Origin: Rhizomys pruinosus
Taxonomy: Eukaryota; Chordata; Mammalia; Rodentia; Spalacidae
Direction: 5' to 3'
Length of the DNA stretch: 64,000 nucleotides
Assembly: GCA_009823505.1 (NCBI GenBank)
Contig: VZQC01005691.1
Span: 1,221,013 to 1,285,012, forward strand
A program made the position numbers and the translations under genes. The notes under the pieces are model-generated. The model made no database searches, had not been told where the DNA came from, and worked only from the letters and a program-made list of their open reading frames with translations. Every line of letters starts with the position of its first letter. The first letter of the stretch is position 1. This document shows positions 1-11,292 of the stretch, piece by piece.

Positions 1-718
1 GGAGAAATGTTTTAATGACAGTTCCAGGTCACAGTCCATTATATTGGGGAAGTGAAGGCAGAAACTTGAAGCAGCTAGTTACCTCACACCCACAGTCCGG
101 AGTAAAACGAATGCATGTGCACTTAGTGCTCAGCCAGCTCTTCTTACTCTCTACTCCTACACAGAGAAAGCTAAATGCTGCTGCCACTTCAGATGGGATC
201 TTCCCACATCAGTTAAGCAGCCATCATAGTCCCCCACAGACACACTTACAGGCCAAGCCAATCTAGACAACTTTTCACTGAGATTCCTCCCAAGTGATTC
301 TAGGTGTGTGACTAGTTGACAAACTAACCATCAAATCAGCCATAATACATTCAAATTAAAACTACGTTGAGATTCCTCATTCCAGTCATAATGACATTTA
401 TTCAGAAAACATATAATAACAAATACTGTTGGAGGTGCAGAGAAAGAAAAACTCTTATGTGCTACTGGTAGAAATGTAAACTAGTCCAGCCACTGTGGCA
501 ATCAGTATGGAGATTCCTCAGAACCTAAAAATTAATAATAAACAAATATAAATAAATAATAAATAAATCCACTATGTGATCCAGTTTTACTACTCCTTGT
601 TATTTACCCACAGACTCCAAGTCAATATATCACAGATATACTTGCACATCAATGTTTCTACGGCACTCTTCACAGTAGCTAAATTATGGAACCAACTTAG
701 GTATCCCAAAACAGAGTA
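1..718. repeat. Redundant contig end, duplicate of 1979-2700
   Basis: This stretch matches 1979-2700 almost base for base, with only scattered single-base changes and one-base indels. It ends at the N at 719 while the other copy continues without a break, so the two are overlapping contig ends left unmerged. Its last ~370 bases are the same LINE-1 ORF2 3' fragment annotated at 2328-2935. No gene is visible; the 83-codon open frame at 15-266 is broken in the second copy. Confidence 0.85.
347..718 (+). mobile_element. LINE-1 ORF2 C-terminal fragment, duplicate of 2328-2700
   Basis: Sense-strand sequence of the end of LINE-1 ORF2: the Ser-Gly/Cys-type stretch around the 'tactggtagaaatgtaaact' and 'ccactgtggcaatcagtatgg' words, followed by the 'cagtagctaaattatggaac' region. 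It is cut by the contig end. It is an old copy with many stop codons. Confidence 0.75.
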
Positions 719-719
719 N
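719..719. other. Single-N contig join
   Basis: An ambiguous base sits between 'aaaacagagta' and unrelated sequence. The left contig reappears intact at 1979-2700, so this N marks a scaffold join and not a one-base ambiguity. Confidence 0.85.
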
Positions 720-2327
720 CATGGGTGTATATTCGATTAAGGCATATTTAATTGATGTGAGTTCAACAAGTACCCAGTTTTGCCTAGACACTGTCTACAG
801 GATACATGATGTTTTAGGACTTAGTAAAAGTAAATATGTGTATATTAAATAACATTGGTTTACAGACTCTGGTAAAAACGGTAATGCATCTGAGTTAAAC
901 GGAGATATAATTCGCTGTTGTCCACATTTGTTTTACATAAAATCTGTAGAGCAATAACTTTGGGATTGGCACATACAAATGTTCTCTATAATTTCTCTGT
1001 TGTACAGTATCACCTTGTAGCATTCTCTTTAAGATGATTTAACGTAAAAATAAAGTTTGCTTCCCAAGTTAATCATATATAGTCACCCAAAACAACATGG
1101 GTGAGTGAATTTGATGAAATCTGTGCCTTGATTCTACCCTATAGTTATAGTTATGTATAACTGTCATCTGGAGACTCATGGGTTAAAAAAAGGGGGGGAT
1201 ATAGAAAGACATAAAACCTTTTCGTCAAAAACCTTGCAATTCAAATCTTAAAACTAACTACGGGAAAAGATTTGTTTGTTCCAACAGGACAAAATGTCAC
1301 CAACTTAACGGCTGAGAAAGAAAAGATGCAGCTTTGCATTGAGTAGGATGTACCAAAAAGTGCCAACTGAAAGGTTGACCCGTCTGAACATTTAAAGGAA
1401 GAAAAGCCTCAGATTGCCATAAACATCGAACCCCTCCTGTGGATCCTACATGTAACAACTATTTATAATGAGTCCTAATGAAACTTACCTTCTAGGTGCC
1501 ACAAAGGTTTTGATATGAGAGACTTTCTTGCCTCCCCCCCATAGAACAAGGAGAAATATGACGATGATGAGGTCGTTCTCCAACTGTAAATTGGAGACAA
1601 CTATTATAGAGGTAATCTCTTATAAAACTGGTAAAACTGCCTTCTTTAATTGACTAATAGACATAAGAACTGTGAAAAGGATTATTCTCTGTTCAGAACC
1701 AAATATAATACTAAAGTCCTTGGGCTATGTACTTAGGCAAAGTATATTAATGCAGGAGCTCTGACATCAGCAATGGATTGTTCTACCAGGGGGATGTTGG
1801 CCAGGGGATCCAAGGTCCCACAAAAGGTAAGGGCTTCTTGCCTCTAAGTTGACGTTAACATGGCAGGGATGTATTGAGACCGCACATGCAAGTGTACAGA
1901 TGGCCTCTGGAACGCCAGAGAGTGTTACCAAAGGCCACTAAACCAATAAAGCAAATACAGTCTCCTTGAGTCAAGCAAGGAGAAATGTTTTAATGACAGT
2001 TCCAGGTCACAGACCATTATATTGGGGAAGTGAAGGCAGAAACTTGAAGCAGCTAGTTACCTCACACCCACAGTCCGGAGTAAAACGAATGCATGTGCAC
2101 TTAGTGCTCAGCCAGCTTTCTCTACTCTCTACTCCTACACAGAGAAAGCTAAAATGCTGCTGCCACTTCAGATGGGATCTTCCCACATCAGTTAAGGCAG
2201 CCATCATAGTCCCCCACAGACACACTTACAGGCCAAGCCAATCTAGACAACTTTTCACTGAGATTCCTCCCAAGTGATTCTAGGTTGTGACTAGTTGACA
2301 AACTAACCATCAAATCAGCCGTAAATA
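720..2327. other. AT-rich stretch without recognised gene
   Basis: No coding gene or SINE is recognised. A purine-rich run at about 1187-1199 (seven G after a run of A) and a 'ccaataaagca' word at about 1942 could belong to a decayed LTR element, but I see no paired LTR or primer site. The part from 1979 on also occurs at 1-347. Confidence 0.4.
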
Positions 2328-2935
2328 CATTCAAATTAAAACTACGTTGAGATTCCATCATTCCAGTCATAATGACATTTATTCAGAAAACATATAATAA
2401 CAAATACTGTTGGAGGTGCAGAGAAAGAAAAACTCTTATGTGCTACTGGTAGAAATGGAAACTAGTCCAGCCACTGTGGCAATCAGTATGGAGATTCCTC
2501 AGAACCTAAAAATTAATAATAAACAAATATAAATAAATAATAAATAAATCCACTATGTGATCCAGTTTTACTACTCCTTGTTATTTACCCACAGACTCCA
2601 AGTCAATATATCACAGATATACTTGCACATCAATGTTCATTACGGCACTCTTCACAGTAGCTAAATTATGGAACCAACTTAGGTATCCCAAAACAGAGTA
2701 ATAGATAAAGTAAATGTGGTTTATACATACACTGGCATTTTTCAGCCATAAAGAACAAAATTATATAGTTTGCCGGAAAATGGATACAACTGGGATGATG
2801 ATGTTAAGTGAATTATGCTAGTCTCGGGCAAATACCATCTGTTTTCTCTCATTTGTGGCTCATAGATTTCGTATACAGAAAATCATGTATGTACATATGA
2901 CATAAACATAGATGTGAACAATATGGTTCCGTCAT
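2328..2935 (+). mobile_element. LINE-1 fragment, ORF2 3' end and start of 3' UTR
   Basis: Plus-strand match in wording and order to the last part of mammalian LINE-1 ORF2: 'tactggtagaaatggaaact', 'ccactgtggcaatcagtatgg', 'gaaaatggatacaactgggatg', then the 'aagtgaattatgctagtctc' and 'tctctcatttgtggctcatag' 3' end. The frame is destroyed by stops and indels, so this is a fossil. The 5' part is missing. Confidence 0.8.
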
Positions 2936-2940
2936 TGCTT

Positions 2941-3834
2941 TAAAGATCACGGAGGTCTTTTTCTTCCTTGGTTGGGTTTATTGCTAGGGTTTCTGTTGTT
3001 AGGGATTTTATCTAAGGACTGACTCCTTGGTTTCATTCTCAGTACATTTGTCATTGGCCTATAGAAAAGCTACTGATTTTGTTTGTTAATTTTGTATTCT
3101 TCAACTGCTGCAACTACAGATTCTTTGACTTCTTTTTCTACCTGTATTCCACTCATTTCTTTCTCTTATTTTATGTTATAGCTGAAATGTCAAGCACTGT
3201 ATTGAACAGAAGTAGAGAGAATGGCCACTGTTATTCATGAAATTAATGAAAATGATTTGAGTTTTTCTCCATTGGACAGGATGGTGGCTAGAGGTGTGTC
3301 CTCAGTGATGCGGAGGTATTTCCCTCCACTCCTAATTTCTTCAGGGATTTTACAGTGAAGGTTGTTACATTTCATCAAAAGCCTTTTCTATATCAATTGA
3401 GGTGATCATGTGATACCTGTCCTTGAGTCTATTTATGTGGTGAATACATTTATCAATTTATATATGTTGAACCATCCTTGTATATGTGGAATGAAACCAT
3501 CTTGATCTTTTCAATGTGGTCTTGAATTTGATTTGCAAATATTTTATAGAGAATATTTGCATCTTTGCTCAACATGAAAATGGGACTATAATTTTATTTT
3601 TCTATTATGTCTTTATCTGGCTTTGGAAACAACAATATGCTAACTTGACAGAAAGCTAATGGAAACATTCCTTCCTTGCTAGTTAATGTAATAAATTGAA
3701 AAGGGTTGATTTTACTTCTTTTAAGGTCTGGAAGACTTCTAAAATGAATCCATATAGATCTGGGAAATTTTTACCTGGGACACTAGTGCTTCAATCTTGT
3801 AGCTTGGTATAGGTCTTCTAAAATCATCAAAATT
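2941..3834 (-). mobile_element. LINE-1 ORF2 fragment, antisense
   Basis: Reverse-complement LINE-1 ORF2. On the plus strand it reads the typical antisense words 'ggttgggtttattgctaggg', 'tatatcaattgaggtgatca', 'accatccttgtatatgtgga' and 'gactataattttatttttct', in the order expected for ORF2 read backwards. It is old and frame-broken. A B2 element interrupts it at 3835, and related L1 sequence resumes near 4300. The point 3582 inside it is where both later duplicate contigs start. Confidence 0.85.
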
Positions 3835-4100
3835 GGGGCTGGAGAGATGGCCTAGCAGTTAAGAGCGCCGACCGCTCTTGCAGAGGACCCGGTTCGATCC
3901 CCAGCACCCACATGGCGGCTAAGAGCCGTCTGAAACTCCAGTTCCAGGAGAACTCCAGCTCCAGGGGAATCCGAGACCCTCTTCTGACCTCCGCGGCATT
4001 GCGCGACACGGGTGCACAGACCTGCATGCAGACAGTACATTGATACACATACAGAAATAAAAAATAAAAAAAAATTAAAAAATAAATAAATAAATAAATA
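3835..4100 (+). mobile_element. B2 SINE with internal duplication
   Basis: It begins GGGGCTGGAGAGATGG, contains the tRNA-derived B box (GGTTCGATCCC) and ends in an AATAAA-rich tail. The host word 'aaatcatcaaaatt' flanks it at 3821-3834 and 4101-4114 as a target-site duplication. A 17-bp tandem duplication lies at 3934-3967 ('aactccagttccaggag' then 'aactccagctccagggg'). CpG sites are well kept, which suggests a fairly young insertion. It sits in an antisense LINE-1. Confidence 0.93.
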
Positions 4101-4116
4101 AAATCATCAAAATTAT

Positions 4117-4290
4117 CTTAGTTTACTTTTCTGTTGCTATGGTAAAATACACTGACAAGAAGAACTTAAGGGGAAAAAATTTCCTTTTTTTTTTTTTAGA
4201 AAAAATTTCTTTTATCTCACAGTTCAAGATACAATCCACCATGGCAGGGAAGTCAAGAAGGCACAAGCTTGAAGCAACTGCATCATGTAA
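4117..4290 (-). mobile_element. LTR-like (MaLR-type) fragment, antisense
   Basis: 'tttacttttctgttgctatg' followed by 'atggcagggaagtcaagaag' matches the antisense 3' part of the MaLR-like LTRs seen elsewhere in the window (for example 38019-38360). Only a fragment remains. It separates two pieces of antisense LINE-1. Confidence 0.5.
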
Positions 4291-4299
4291 GTCTTTGTT

Positions 4300-4680
4300 A
4301 ATTCTTTTAGTTTGTTGTTATCATGGAAAACTGTACATTCTCTTTCTTATCTTATGACAGATAATTGACACATAATGCTATATGCATATATTTTGCTGGA
4401 TATAGTAATCTTTCTTAGAACATGAAATATATCATTCTAAGTCATCCTAGCTTTAAAAGTTTCTGTTGAGAAATCTGCTGTAATTCTGATGTGACTTTGT
4501 GTTTCTCTTTCATAACTTTCAATACACTTTTCATTCTATATATTGAGCACTTTAGCTAAAATATGATATGGAATGGTTCTTTTCTGATTTTGCCTATTTG
4601 GTATTCCTTCCCTGTCTCCAGATGCCTATCACACCCCTGGATGGTCATTTTTACGTCGTTATAGATGCTGCTACCATCAG
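4300..4680 (-). mobile_element. LINE-1 ORF2 fragment, antisense, continued
   Basis: 'tttgctggatatagtaatct' and 'gttgagaaatctgctgtaat' are characteristic antisense LINE-1 ORF2 words. The piece is likely continuous with 2941-3834 before the B2 and LTR-like insertions. It is strongly decayed. Confidence 0.65.
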
Positions 4681-5579
4681 TGAGGGGCTATTTAGAGCTC
4701 AGATTGTGAATCCTGGTTCCACCTTTAAATAGTCCTCTACAAGTCAGGTTGCAAATAGTGGTCTAATCCTGACAGTCCTTTGCAAGGTTCATCGAAGATG
4801 CTGACGCCAATGGGAAGTCTTTCATGGGTCAGATTGCAAGTGCTACAACATGCCCCTGCGTGGTTCTTCCCGATGGCCCTTGGAACAGGCGTTTGTGTTC
4901 TGCAGTCTCTAGCTCTTGCCAGGCTCCTGTCCTGCCATTCTTTCCCCACCATTCAGAATTGTTCTGCTGGCCATATCTCATCACATAGCCACATGCCACA
5001 TGTTCTGGGTTTTCTGAGACGTGGTTCATTGGCTGAGGAGGATTCCTTTTGTGAGGAGGAGCATGGCCTGAGGAGGCATCATTTTTAAATTGGTTTCTTG
5101 CTGCTATTCTGGTGCAATACCAAGAAGAGATGACTTTCCCTGCTTTTTCTTTTCCCTCTGTACAATTTTTGCTTCCTTCCTCCCTCCTTTTCTGATTTTT
5201 TTTAAATCCTATTACCAAAAGTACAGTGTAGATATCCGAGGCCCATGTCACCAACTAGGCCATCTGCTGCTGCACTCCCTGTCACTGAGAGATGAGACTT
5301 TCCCAAACAGCATCAGTCCTTCTGGGATAGACTGGATTTGCTCTCCTCTTTTACCTTGTAAAGTTTCTTATTTTACTTTTCTGTGAAATCCAGAAATTTT
5401 CAATCATCGCCTACCTCTTCTGATAACTACTATCCAACTTCTCCTGAGATTCTAGCAGACTGTATGTGCTGTCTGAATCTCCATCATCTCCCTAAATAGT
5501 TACTTAACTGAGAATGAAGTGGTGACTCAGTCAAATAATAGAGTATTTACTAGTGTGGGCAAGTTCCTAGGTATACCCA
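4681..5579. other. No recognised element; present in three copies
   Basis: I recognise no gene or repeat here. Open frames of 71-141 codons occur on both strands (for example 4780-5088 and 4829-5254), but their ends change between the three copies through indels and no protein family is recognisable. Confidence 0.4.
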
Positions 5580-5668
5580 GCTGAGGGTATACCACAGTAG
5601 CAAAGTACTTGCTAATGTGCACAAGGTCCTAGATTCAATCCCCAGCACTCCACCTCCAAAAAAGAAAA
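5580..5668 (+). mobile_element. ID-like tRNA-Ala-derived SINE
   Basis: A 75-base tRNA-like body runs from 'gctgagggtataccacagta' through 'agtacttgctaatgtgcaca' to a B-box-like 'agattcaatcccc', followed by a short A-rich tail (CCAAAAAAGAAAAG). This matches the layout of rodent ID elements. It is diverged, so it is an old copy. Duplicates lie at 9385 and 19858. Confidence 0.75.
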
Positions 5669-6389
5669 GCTTGAAACAAATCTGCACTTGATACATGGCA
5701 AGAGATTCAGGTTGTGAATCTTCCAGTCAATCAGAGACACACAGTCATCCTTATCTCTAAGGAAACCAAGGCCTGTGTTTTGTGCCTCTTCCCTGTCTGG
5801 CATATTCCAGCCAAGCTTTATATAATCTCCCACACTGATAGGAATCTGAGAGGACACTTCATGGGGAAAGCAGATTATCAGGTACCAACAAAATACAGTG
5901 TGGTCTGGGGCAAGAAAGAGGTTCCACTAATCATCTTCTCTTCCTTGGGCATTTTAATCAAGGAAAGCAAGAGAAGAGGACAGGTAAAAATGAACGTGAA
6001 GATGTTCTAATTATATAAATGAGTTAAGGAAGCTGTGGCAGCCACAGTTAAGCAAAAATCACAGGGCAGGGGAATTGGGGTAGGTAACAAAACCAAGTAA
6101 GCAAAAGTTAAAAGGTAGGGGAGAAAATACAAAACAGAGGACCAAGGAGATGTTTGTTATCAGGACAGAAAAGACAGAAGCTGAAGGAGAGACATAAAGA
6201 ACTAAACACTGCTACCGCTTTGATTGCAGATTCGTCTTCCTGCCCTTGTTTCTCCAGAGATGTTTATTCCCAGGAATTCCCAGGAATTAAAAAAAAAAAA
6301 AACAGGATTAAAAAAAGTTCCCATGAATTTCCCCTCATCAGGAACTGTTGCCTCCTGGGCATCTGTTACAAAGCTCTCAAATACTTCCT
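5669..6389. other. No recognised element; present in three copies
   Basis: I see no gene or known repeat. The 98-codon open frame at 5714-6010 is unchanged at 9519-9815 and 19993-20289. This reflects near-identical contig copies and not coding conservation; the translation shows no recognisable domain. Confidence 0.4.
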
Positions 6390-6872
6390 TTATGAACTTT
6401 GCAGGTAAATGGAGGGAGCTCGAAGCCATTATGCTAAGTGAAGTAACGCAGTCCCAGAAAAACAAGGGGTGAACGGTCTCCCTCATTTGTGGATGTTAAC
6501 ACCAAATCCCCAGATGAAAGGCAAGCTGAACAACATTATTGTTATATTTCTGTTTATCTGAAAGCAACTATGTTGTTATAACGTAAATCTTTCAACAGGC
6601 TCTAGAATCCACCCACCACTTATTTTCAGACTCTGTAATTACCATATATGGGTGAAGAGTATGTATCCGTATTTTAGAGTAATATAAAATTAATGGAGGA
6701 AAATGTGAATTCCTAAACATAAAAAAAGACTGAGAGAAAGATGCAGGACAGTTATGTTAGAATGCATGATCTGAGGTGGGGTGGGGGGAAAGGAAAAGGG
6801 AATATGCCTAAACTGAACCGAAAAATGATATCTGAAATACACAAAACATCAATAAAAGCATAAAAAAAAACA
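6390..6872 (+). mobile_element. LINE-1 3' end
   Basis: End of ORF2 ('gcaggtaaatggagggagct', 'attatgctaagtgaagtaac', 'tctccctcatttgtggatgt') followed by a 3' UTR with a G-rich run at about 6777-6788 and a terminal AATAAAAGCATAAAA tail. Sense strand, 5'-truncated, frame-broken. Duplicates lie at about 10195-10668 and 20670-21160. Confidence 0.8.
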
Positions 6873-6882
6873 CAAAGATTCA

Positions 6883-7116
6883 GGGCTGGAGAGATGGCTC
6901 AGCAGATAAGAGCACCAATTTGTTCTTACAGAGGACCCGAGTTCAATTCCCAGCACCCATATGGCTGCTAACAACTGCCTTTAAGGCCACTTCCAGGGGA
7001 ATCCAACACCCTCTTCTGACCTCTGCAGCATTGCATGACATGGATGCACCTACCTACATAGAGACAGTATACTGATACACATAAAATAAAAATAATAAAT
7101 AAAATATTTTAAAAAC
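6883..7116 (+). mobile_element. B2 SINE
   Basis: GGGCTGGAGAGATGGCTCAGC head, B-box-like 'gttcaattccc' and an AAATAAAAATAATAAAT tail. It is inserted directly behind the LINE-1 tail, with 'aaagattca' and 'aaagatcca' as a likely target duplication. It lacks the 17-bp internal duplication of the element at 3835 and is more diverged. Confidence 0.88.
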
Positions 7117-7189
7117 AAAGATCCACTCACTCCCTGCGTTTCACTTGGAAATGCAGTGTCACCATCTTAACTTAATATTGCCTCGCCTA

Positions 7190-7422
7190 GGGGCTGGAGA
7201 GATAGCCTAGCGGTTAAGAGCACCGACGCTCTTGCAGAGGACCCGGGTTCGATCCCCAGCACCCACATGGCGGCTAAAACCGTCTGTAACTCCAATTCCA
7301 GGAGAACTCCAGTTCCAGGGGAATCCGAGACCCTCTTCTGACCTCCGCGGCATTGCACGACATGGGTGCACAGACCTGCATGCAGACACTACATTCATAC
7401 ACATACAAAAATAAATAAATAA
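7190..7422 (+). mobile_element. B2 SINE at a contig end
   Basis: Complete B2 with well-kept B box and the 17-bp internal duplication, ending in AAATAAATAAATAA where the contig stops. At the matching place in copies B and C there is a B1 element instead (10978 and 21490). It could be a real polymorphic insertion or a wrong extension of the contig end by a common repeat. Confidence 0.85.
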
Positions 7423-7423
7423 N
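7423..7423. other. Single-N contig join
   Basis: The N is followed by GGGACTATAATTTTA, which is the sequence at 3582 and at 17814. It marks the start of a redundant contig. Confidence 0.9.
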
Positions 7424-7676
7424 GGGACTATAATTTTATTTTTCTATTATGTCTTTATCTGGCTTTGGAAACAACAATATGCTAACTTGACAGAAAGCTA
7501 ATGGAAACATTCCTTCCTTGCTAGTTAATGTAATAAATTGAAAAGGGTTGATTTTACTTCTTTTAAGGTCTGGAAGACTTCTAAAATGAATCCATATAGA
7601 TCTGGGAAATTTTTACCTGAGACACTAGTGCTTCAATCTTGTAGCTTGGTATAGGTCTTCTAAAATCATCAAAATT

Positions 7677-7930
7677 GGGGCTGGAGAGATGGCCTAGCAG
7701 TTAAGAGCGCCGACCGCTCTTGCAGAGGACCCGGTTCGATCCCCAGCACCCACATGCGGCTAGAGCCGTCTGAAACTCCAGTTCCAGGAAGAACTCCAGC
7801 TCCAGGGGAATCCGAGACCCTCTTCTGACCTCCGCGATTGCGAAATGACACAACACTGCATCAGACAAAAAAAAAAAAAAAACAAAATAAAAAATAAAAA
7901 AAAATTAAAAAATAAATAAATAAATAAAAA
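7677..7930 (+). mobile_element. B2 SINE, damaged duplicate of 3835
   Basis: Same insertion as at 3835, with the same left flank. The 3' half is garbled ('gcgaaatgacacaacactgc' in place of the regular B2 end), which points to poor consensus and not evolution. Confidence 0.8.
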
Positions 7931-9384
7931 TACATTTTTTCATTTTTTCTTTTTTGTTCTTATTATTAAAATACACTCAGACTTAAGGGAAAAATTCTTT
8001 TTTTTTTTTAGAAAAAATTTCTTTTATTCACAGTTCAAGATACAATACACATGGCAGGGAAGTCAAGAAGGCACAAGCTTGAAGCAACTGCATCATGAAG
8101 TCTTTGTTAATTCTTTTAGTTGTTGTTTTATCATGGAAAACTGTACATTCTCTTTCTTATCTTATGACAGATAATTGACACATAATGCATATGCATATAT
8201 TTGCTGGATATTGTAATCTTTCTTAGAACATGAAATAATCATTCTAAGTCATCCTAGCTTAAAAGTTTCTGTTGAGAATCTGCTGTATTCTGATGTGACT
8301 TTGTGTTTCTCTTTCATAACTTTCAATACACTTTTCATTCTATATATTGAGCACTTTAGCTAAAATATGATATGGAATGGTTCTTTTCTGATTTTGCCTA
8401 TTTGGTATTCCTTCCCTGTCTCCAGATGCCTATCACACACCCTGGATGGTCATTTTTACGTCGTTATAGATGCTGCTACCATCAGTGAGGGGCTATTTAG
8501 AGCTCAGATTGTGAATCCTGGTTCCACCTTTAAATAGTCCTCTACAAGTCAGGTTGCAAATAGTGGTCTAATCCTGACAGTCCTTTGCAAGGTTCATCGA
8601 AGATGCTGACGCCAATGGGAAGTCTTTCATGGGTCAGATTGCAAGTGCTACAACATGCCCCTGCGTGGTTCTTCCCGATGGCCCTTGGAACAGGAGTTTG
8701 TGTTCTGCAGTCTCTAGCTCTTGCCAGGCTCCTGTCCTGCCATTCTTTCCCCACCATTCAGAATTGTTCTGCTGGCCATATCTCATCACATAGCCACATG
8801 CCACATGTTCTGGGTTTCCTGAGACGTGGTTCATTGGCTGAGGAGAATTCCTTTTGTGAGGAGGAGCATGGCCTGAGGAGGCATCATTTTTAAATTGGTT
8901 TCTTGCTGCTATTCTGGTGCAATACCAGGAAGAGATGACTTTCCCTGCTTTTTCTTTTCCCTCTGTACAATTTTTGCTTCCTTCCTCCCTCCTTTTCTGA
9001 TTTTTTTTAAATCTCTATTACCAAAAGTACAGTGTAGATATCCGAGGCCCATGTCATCAACTAGGCCATCTGCTGCTGCACTCCCTGTCACTGAGAGATG
9101 AGACTTTCCCAAACAGCATCAGTCCTTCTGGGATAGACTGGATTTGCTCTCCTCTTTTACCTTGTAAAGTTTCTTATTTTACTTTTCTTTTAAATCCAGA
9201 AATTTTCAATATCGCCTACCTCTTCTGATAACTACTATCCAACTTCTCCTGAGATTCTAGCAGACTGTATGTGCTGTCTGAATCTCCATCATCTCCCTAA
9301 ATAGTTACTTAACTGAGAATGAAGTGGTGACTCAGTCAAATAATAGAGTATTTACTAGTGTGGGCAAGTTCCTAGGTATACCCA

Positions 9385-9473
9385 GCTGAGGGTATACCAC
9401 AGTAGCAAAGTACTTGCTAATGTGCACAAGGTCCTAGATTCAATCCCCAGCACTCCACCTCCAAAAAAGAAAA
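9385..9473 (+). mobile_element. ID-like SINE, duplicate of 5580
   Basis: Same sequence and same flanks as 5580-5668. It is a contig duplicate and not an independent insertion. Confidence 0.75.
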
Positions 9474-10194
9474 GCTTGAAACAAATCTGCACTTGATACA
9501 TGGCAAGAGATTCAGGTTGTGAATCTTCCAGTCAATCAGAGACACACAGTCATCCTTATCTCTAAGGAAACCAAGGCCTGTGTTTTGTGCCTCTTCCCTG
9601 TCTGGCATATTCCAGCCAAGCTTTATATAATCTCCCACACTGATAGGAATCTGAGAGGACACTTCATGGGGAAAGCAGATTATCAGGTACCAACAAAATA
9701 CAGTGTGGTCTGGGGCAAGAAAGAGGTTCCACTAATCATCTTCTCTTCCTTGGGCATTTTAATCAAGGAAAGCAAGAGAAGAGGACAGGTAAAAATGAAC
9801 GTGAAGATGTTCTAATTATATAAATGAGTTAAGGAAGCTGTGGCAGCCACAGTTAAGCAAAAATCACAGGGCAGGGGAATTGGGGTAGGTAACAAAACCA
9901 AGTAAGCAAAAGTTAAAAGGTAGGGGAGAAAATACAAAACAGAGGACCAAGGAGATGTTTGTTATCAGGACAGAAAAGACAGAAGCTGAAGGAGAGACAT
10001 AAAGAACTAAACACTGCTACCGCTTTGATTGCAGATTCGTCTTCCTGCCCTTGTTTCTCCAGAGATGTTTATTCCCAGGAATTCCCAGGAATTAAAAAAA
10101 AAAAAAAACAGGATTAAAAAAAGTTCCCATGAATTTCCCCTCATCAGGAACTGTTGCCTCCTGGGCATCTGTTACAAAGCTCTCAAATACTTCC

Positions 10195-10668
10195 TTTATG
10201 AACTTTGCAGGTAAATGGAGGAGCTCGAACCATTATGCTAAGTGAAGTAACGCAGTCCCAGAAAACAAAGGGGTGAACGGTCTCCCTCATTTGTGGATGT
10301 TACACCAAATCCCAGATGAAAGGCAAGCGAACAACATTTTGTTTTATTCTGTTTATCTGAAAGCAACTATGTTGTTATAACGTAAATCTTTCAACAGGCT
10401 CTAGAATCCACCCACCACTTATTTTCAACTCTGTAATTCCATTATGGGTAGAAGAGTATGTATCCGTATTTTAGAGTAATATAAAATTAATGGAGGAAAA
10501 TGTGAATTCCTAAACATAAAAAAAGACTGAGAGAAAGATGCAGGACAGTTATGTTAGATGCATGATCTGAGGTGGGGTGGGGGGAAAGGAAAAGGGAATA
10601 TGCCTAACTGAACCGAAAAATGATATCTGAAATACACAAAACATCAATAAAAGCATAAAAAAAAAAAC
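10195..10668 (+). mobile_element. LINE-1 3' end, duplicate of 6390
   Basis: Same LINE-1 3' end as 6390-6872, with scattered one-base indels. Confidence 0.75.
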
Positions 10669-10679
10669 ACAAAGATTCA

Positions 10680-10906
10680 GGGCTGGAGAGATGGCTCAGC
10701 AGTTAAGAGCACCATTTGTTCTTACAGAGGGTTCAATTCCCAGCACCCATATGGCTGCCAACAATGCCTTTAAGGCCACTTCCAGGGGAATCCAACACCC
10801 TTTCTGACCTCTGCAGCATTGCATGACATGGATGCACCTACCTACATACAGACAGTATACTGATACACATAAAATAAAAATAATAAATAAAATATTTTAA
10901 AAACAA
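10680..10906 (+). mobile_element. B2 SINE, duplicate of 6883
   Basis: Same insertion site and sequence as 6883-7116, with a few short deletions such as the loss of bases near 10728. Confidence 0.85.
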
Positions 10907-10977
10907 AGATCCACTCACTCCCTGCGTTTCACTTGGAAATGCAGTGTCACCATCTTAACTTAATATTGCCTCACCTA

Positions 10978-11146
10978 GCTGGGCGTGGTGGCGCACGCCT
11001 TTAATCCTAGCACTTGGGAGGCAGAGGCAGGTGGATCCTTGCGAGTTCAAGGCCAGCCTGGTCTACCGAGAGAGTTCCAGGTCAGCTGGGGCTACAGGGA
11101 GACCCTGTTTCGAAAAGACCAAAAAAAAAAAAAAATATAATATATA
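10978..11146 (+). mobile_element. B1 SINE
   Basis: 7SL-derived GCTGGGCGTGGTGGCGCACGCC head, 'aaggccagcctggtctac' middle, and 'gggctacagggagaccctg' end with an A-rich tail. Flanking duplications 'tattgcctcaccta' (10964-10977) and 'tattgcctcgccta' (11147-11160) frame the insertion. In copy A this site holds a B2 instead. Confidence 0.92.
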
Positions 11147-11292
11147 TATTGCCTCGCCTAATCCACCTTCCCCAAGTCTAATTCTAATTCTTTGTACCTT
11201 GCTTGTTGATGATTCTTCCTATTTCATCTGTTACAGCTACTGAGTCTCACGATCACATTAGCATCTCCTGACCCCAGATCAACTGCATTTAT

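Larger units (their letters stand above)
3582..7189. repeat. Copy A of a segment present three times
   Basis: This segment recurs from 7424 (copy B) and from 17814 (copy C), in the same order and orientation. Long parts are identical: the open frame at 5714-6010 translates to the same 98 residues at 9519-9815 and 19993-20289. Copy A lies inside a contig, whereas copies B and C start right after an N. I read it as the cleanest version of one locus. Confidence 0.85.

Noticed and set aside
3852..4040. Many 60-100-codon minus-strand frames with similar sequence (3827-4048, 7167-7358, 15403-15636, 61256-61495 and others)
   Set aside because: They are the antisense of B2 elements, and so share sequence without being a gene family.
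4780..6010. Frames conserved at 4780-5088, 8585-8893 and 5714-6010, 9519-9815, 19993-20289
   Set aside because: The conservation comes from redundant contigs, not selection; indels elsewhere in the copies do not respect any frame.
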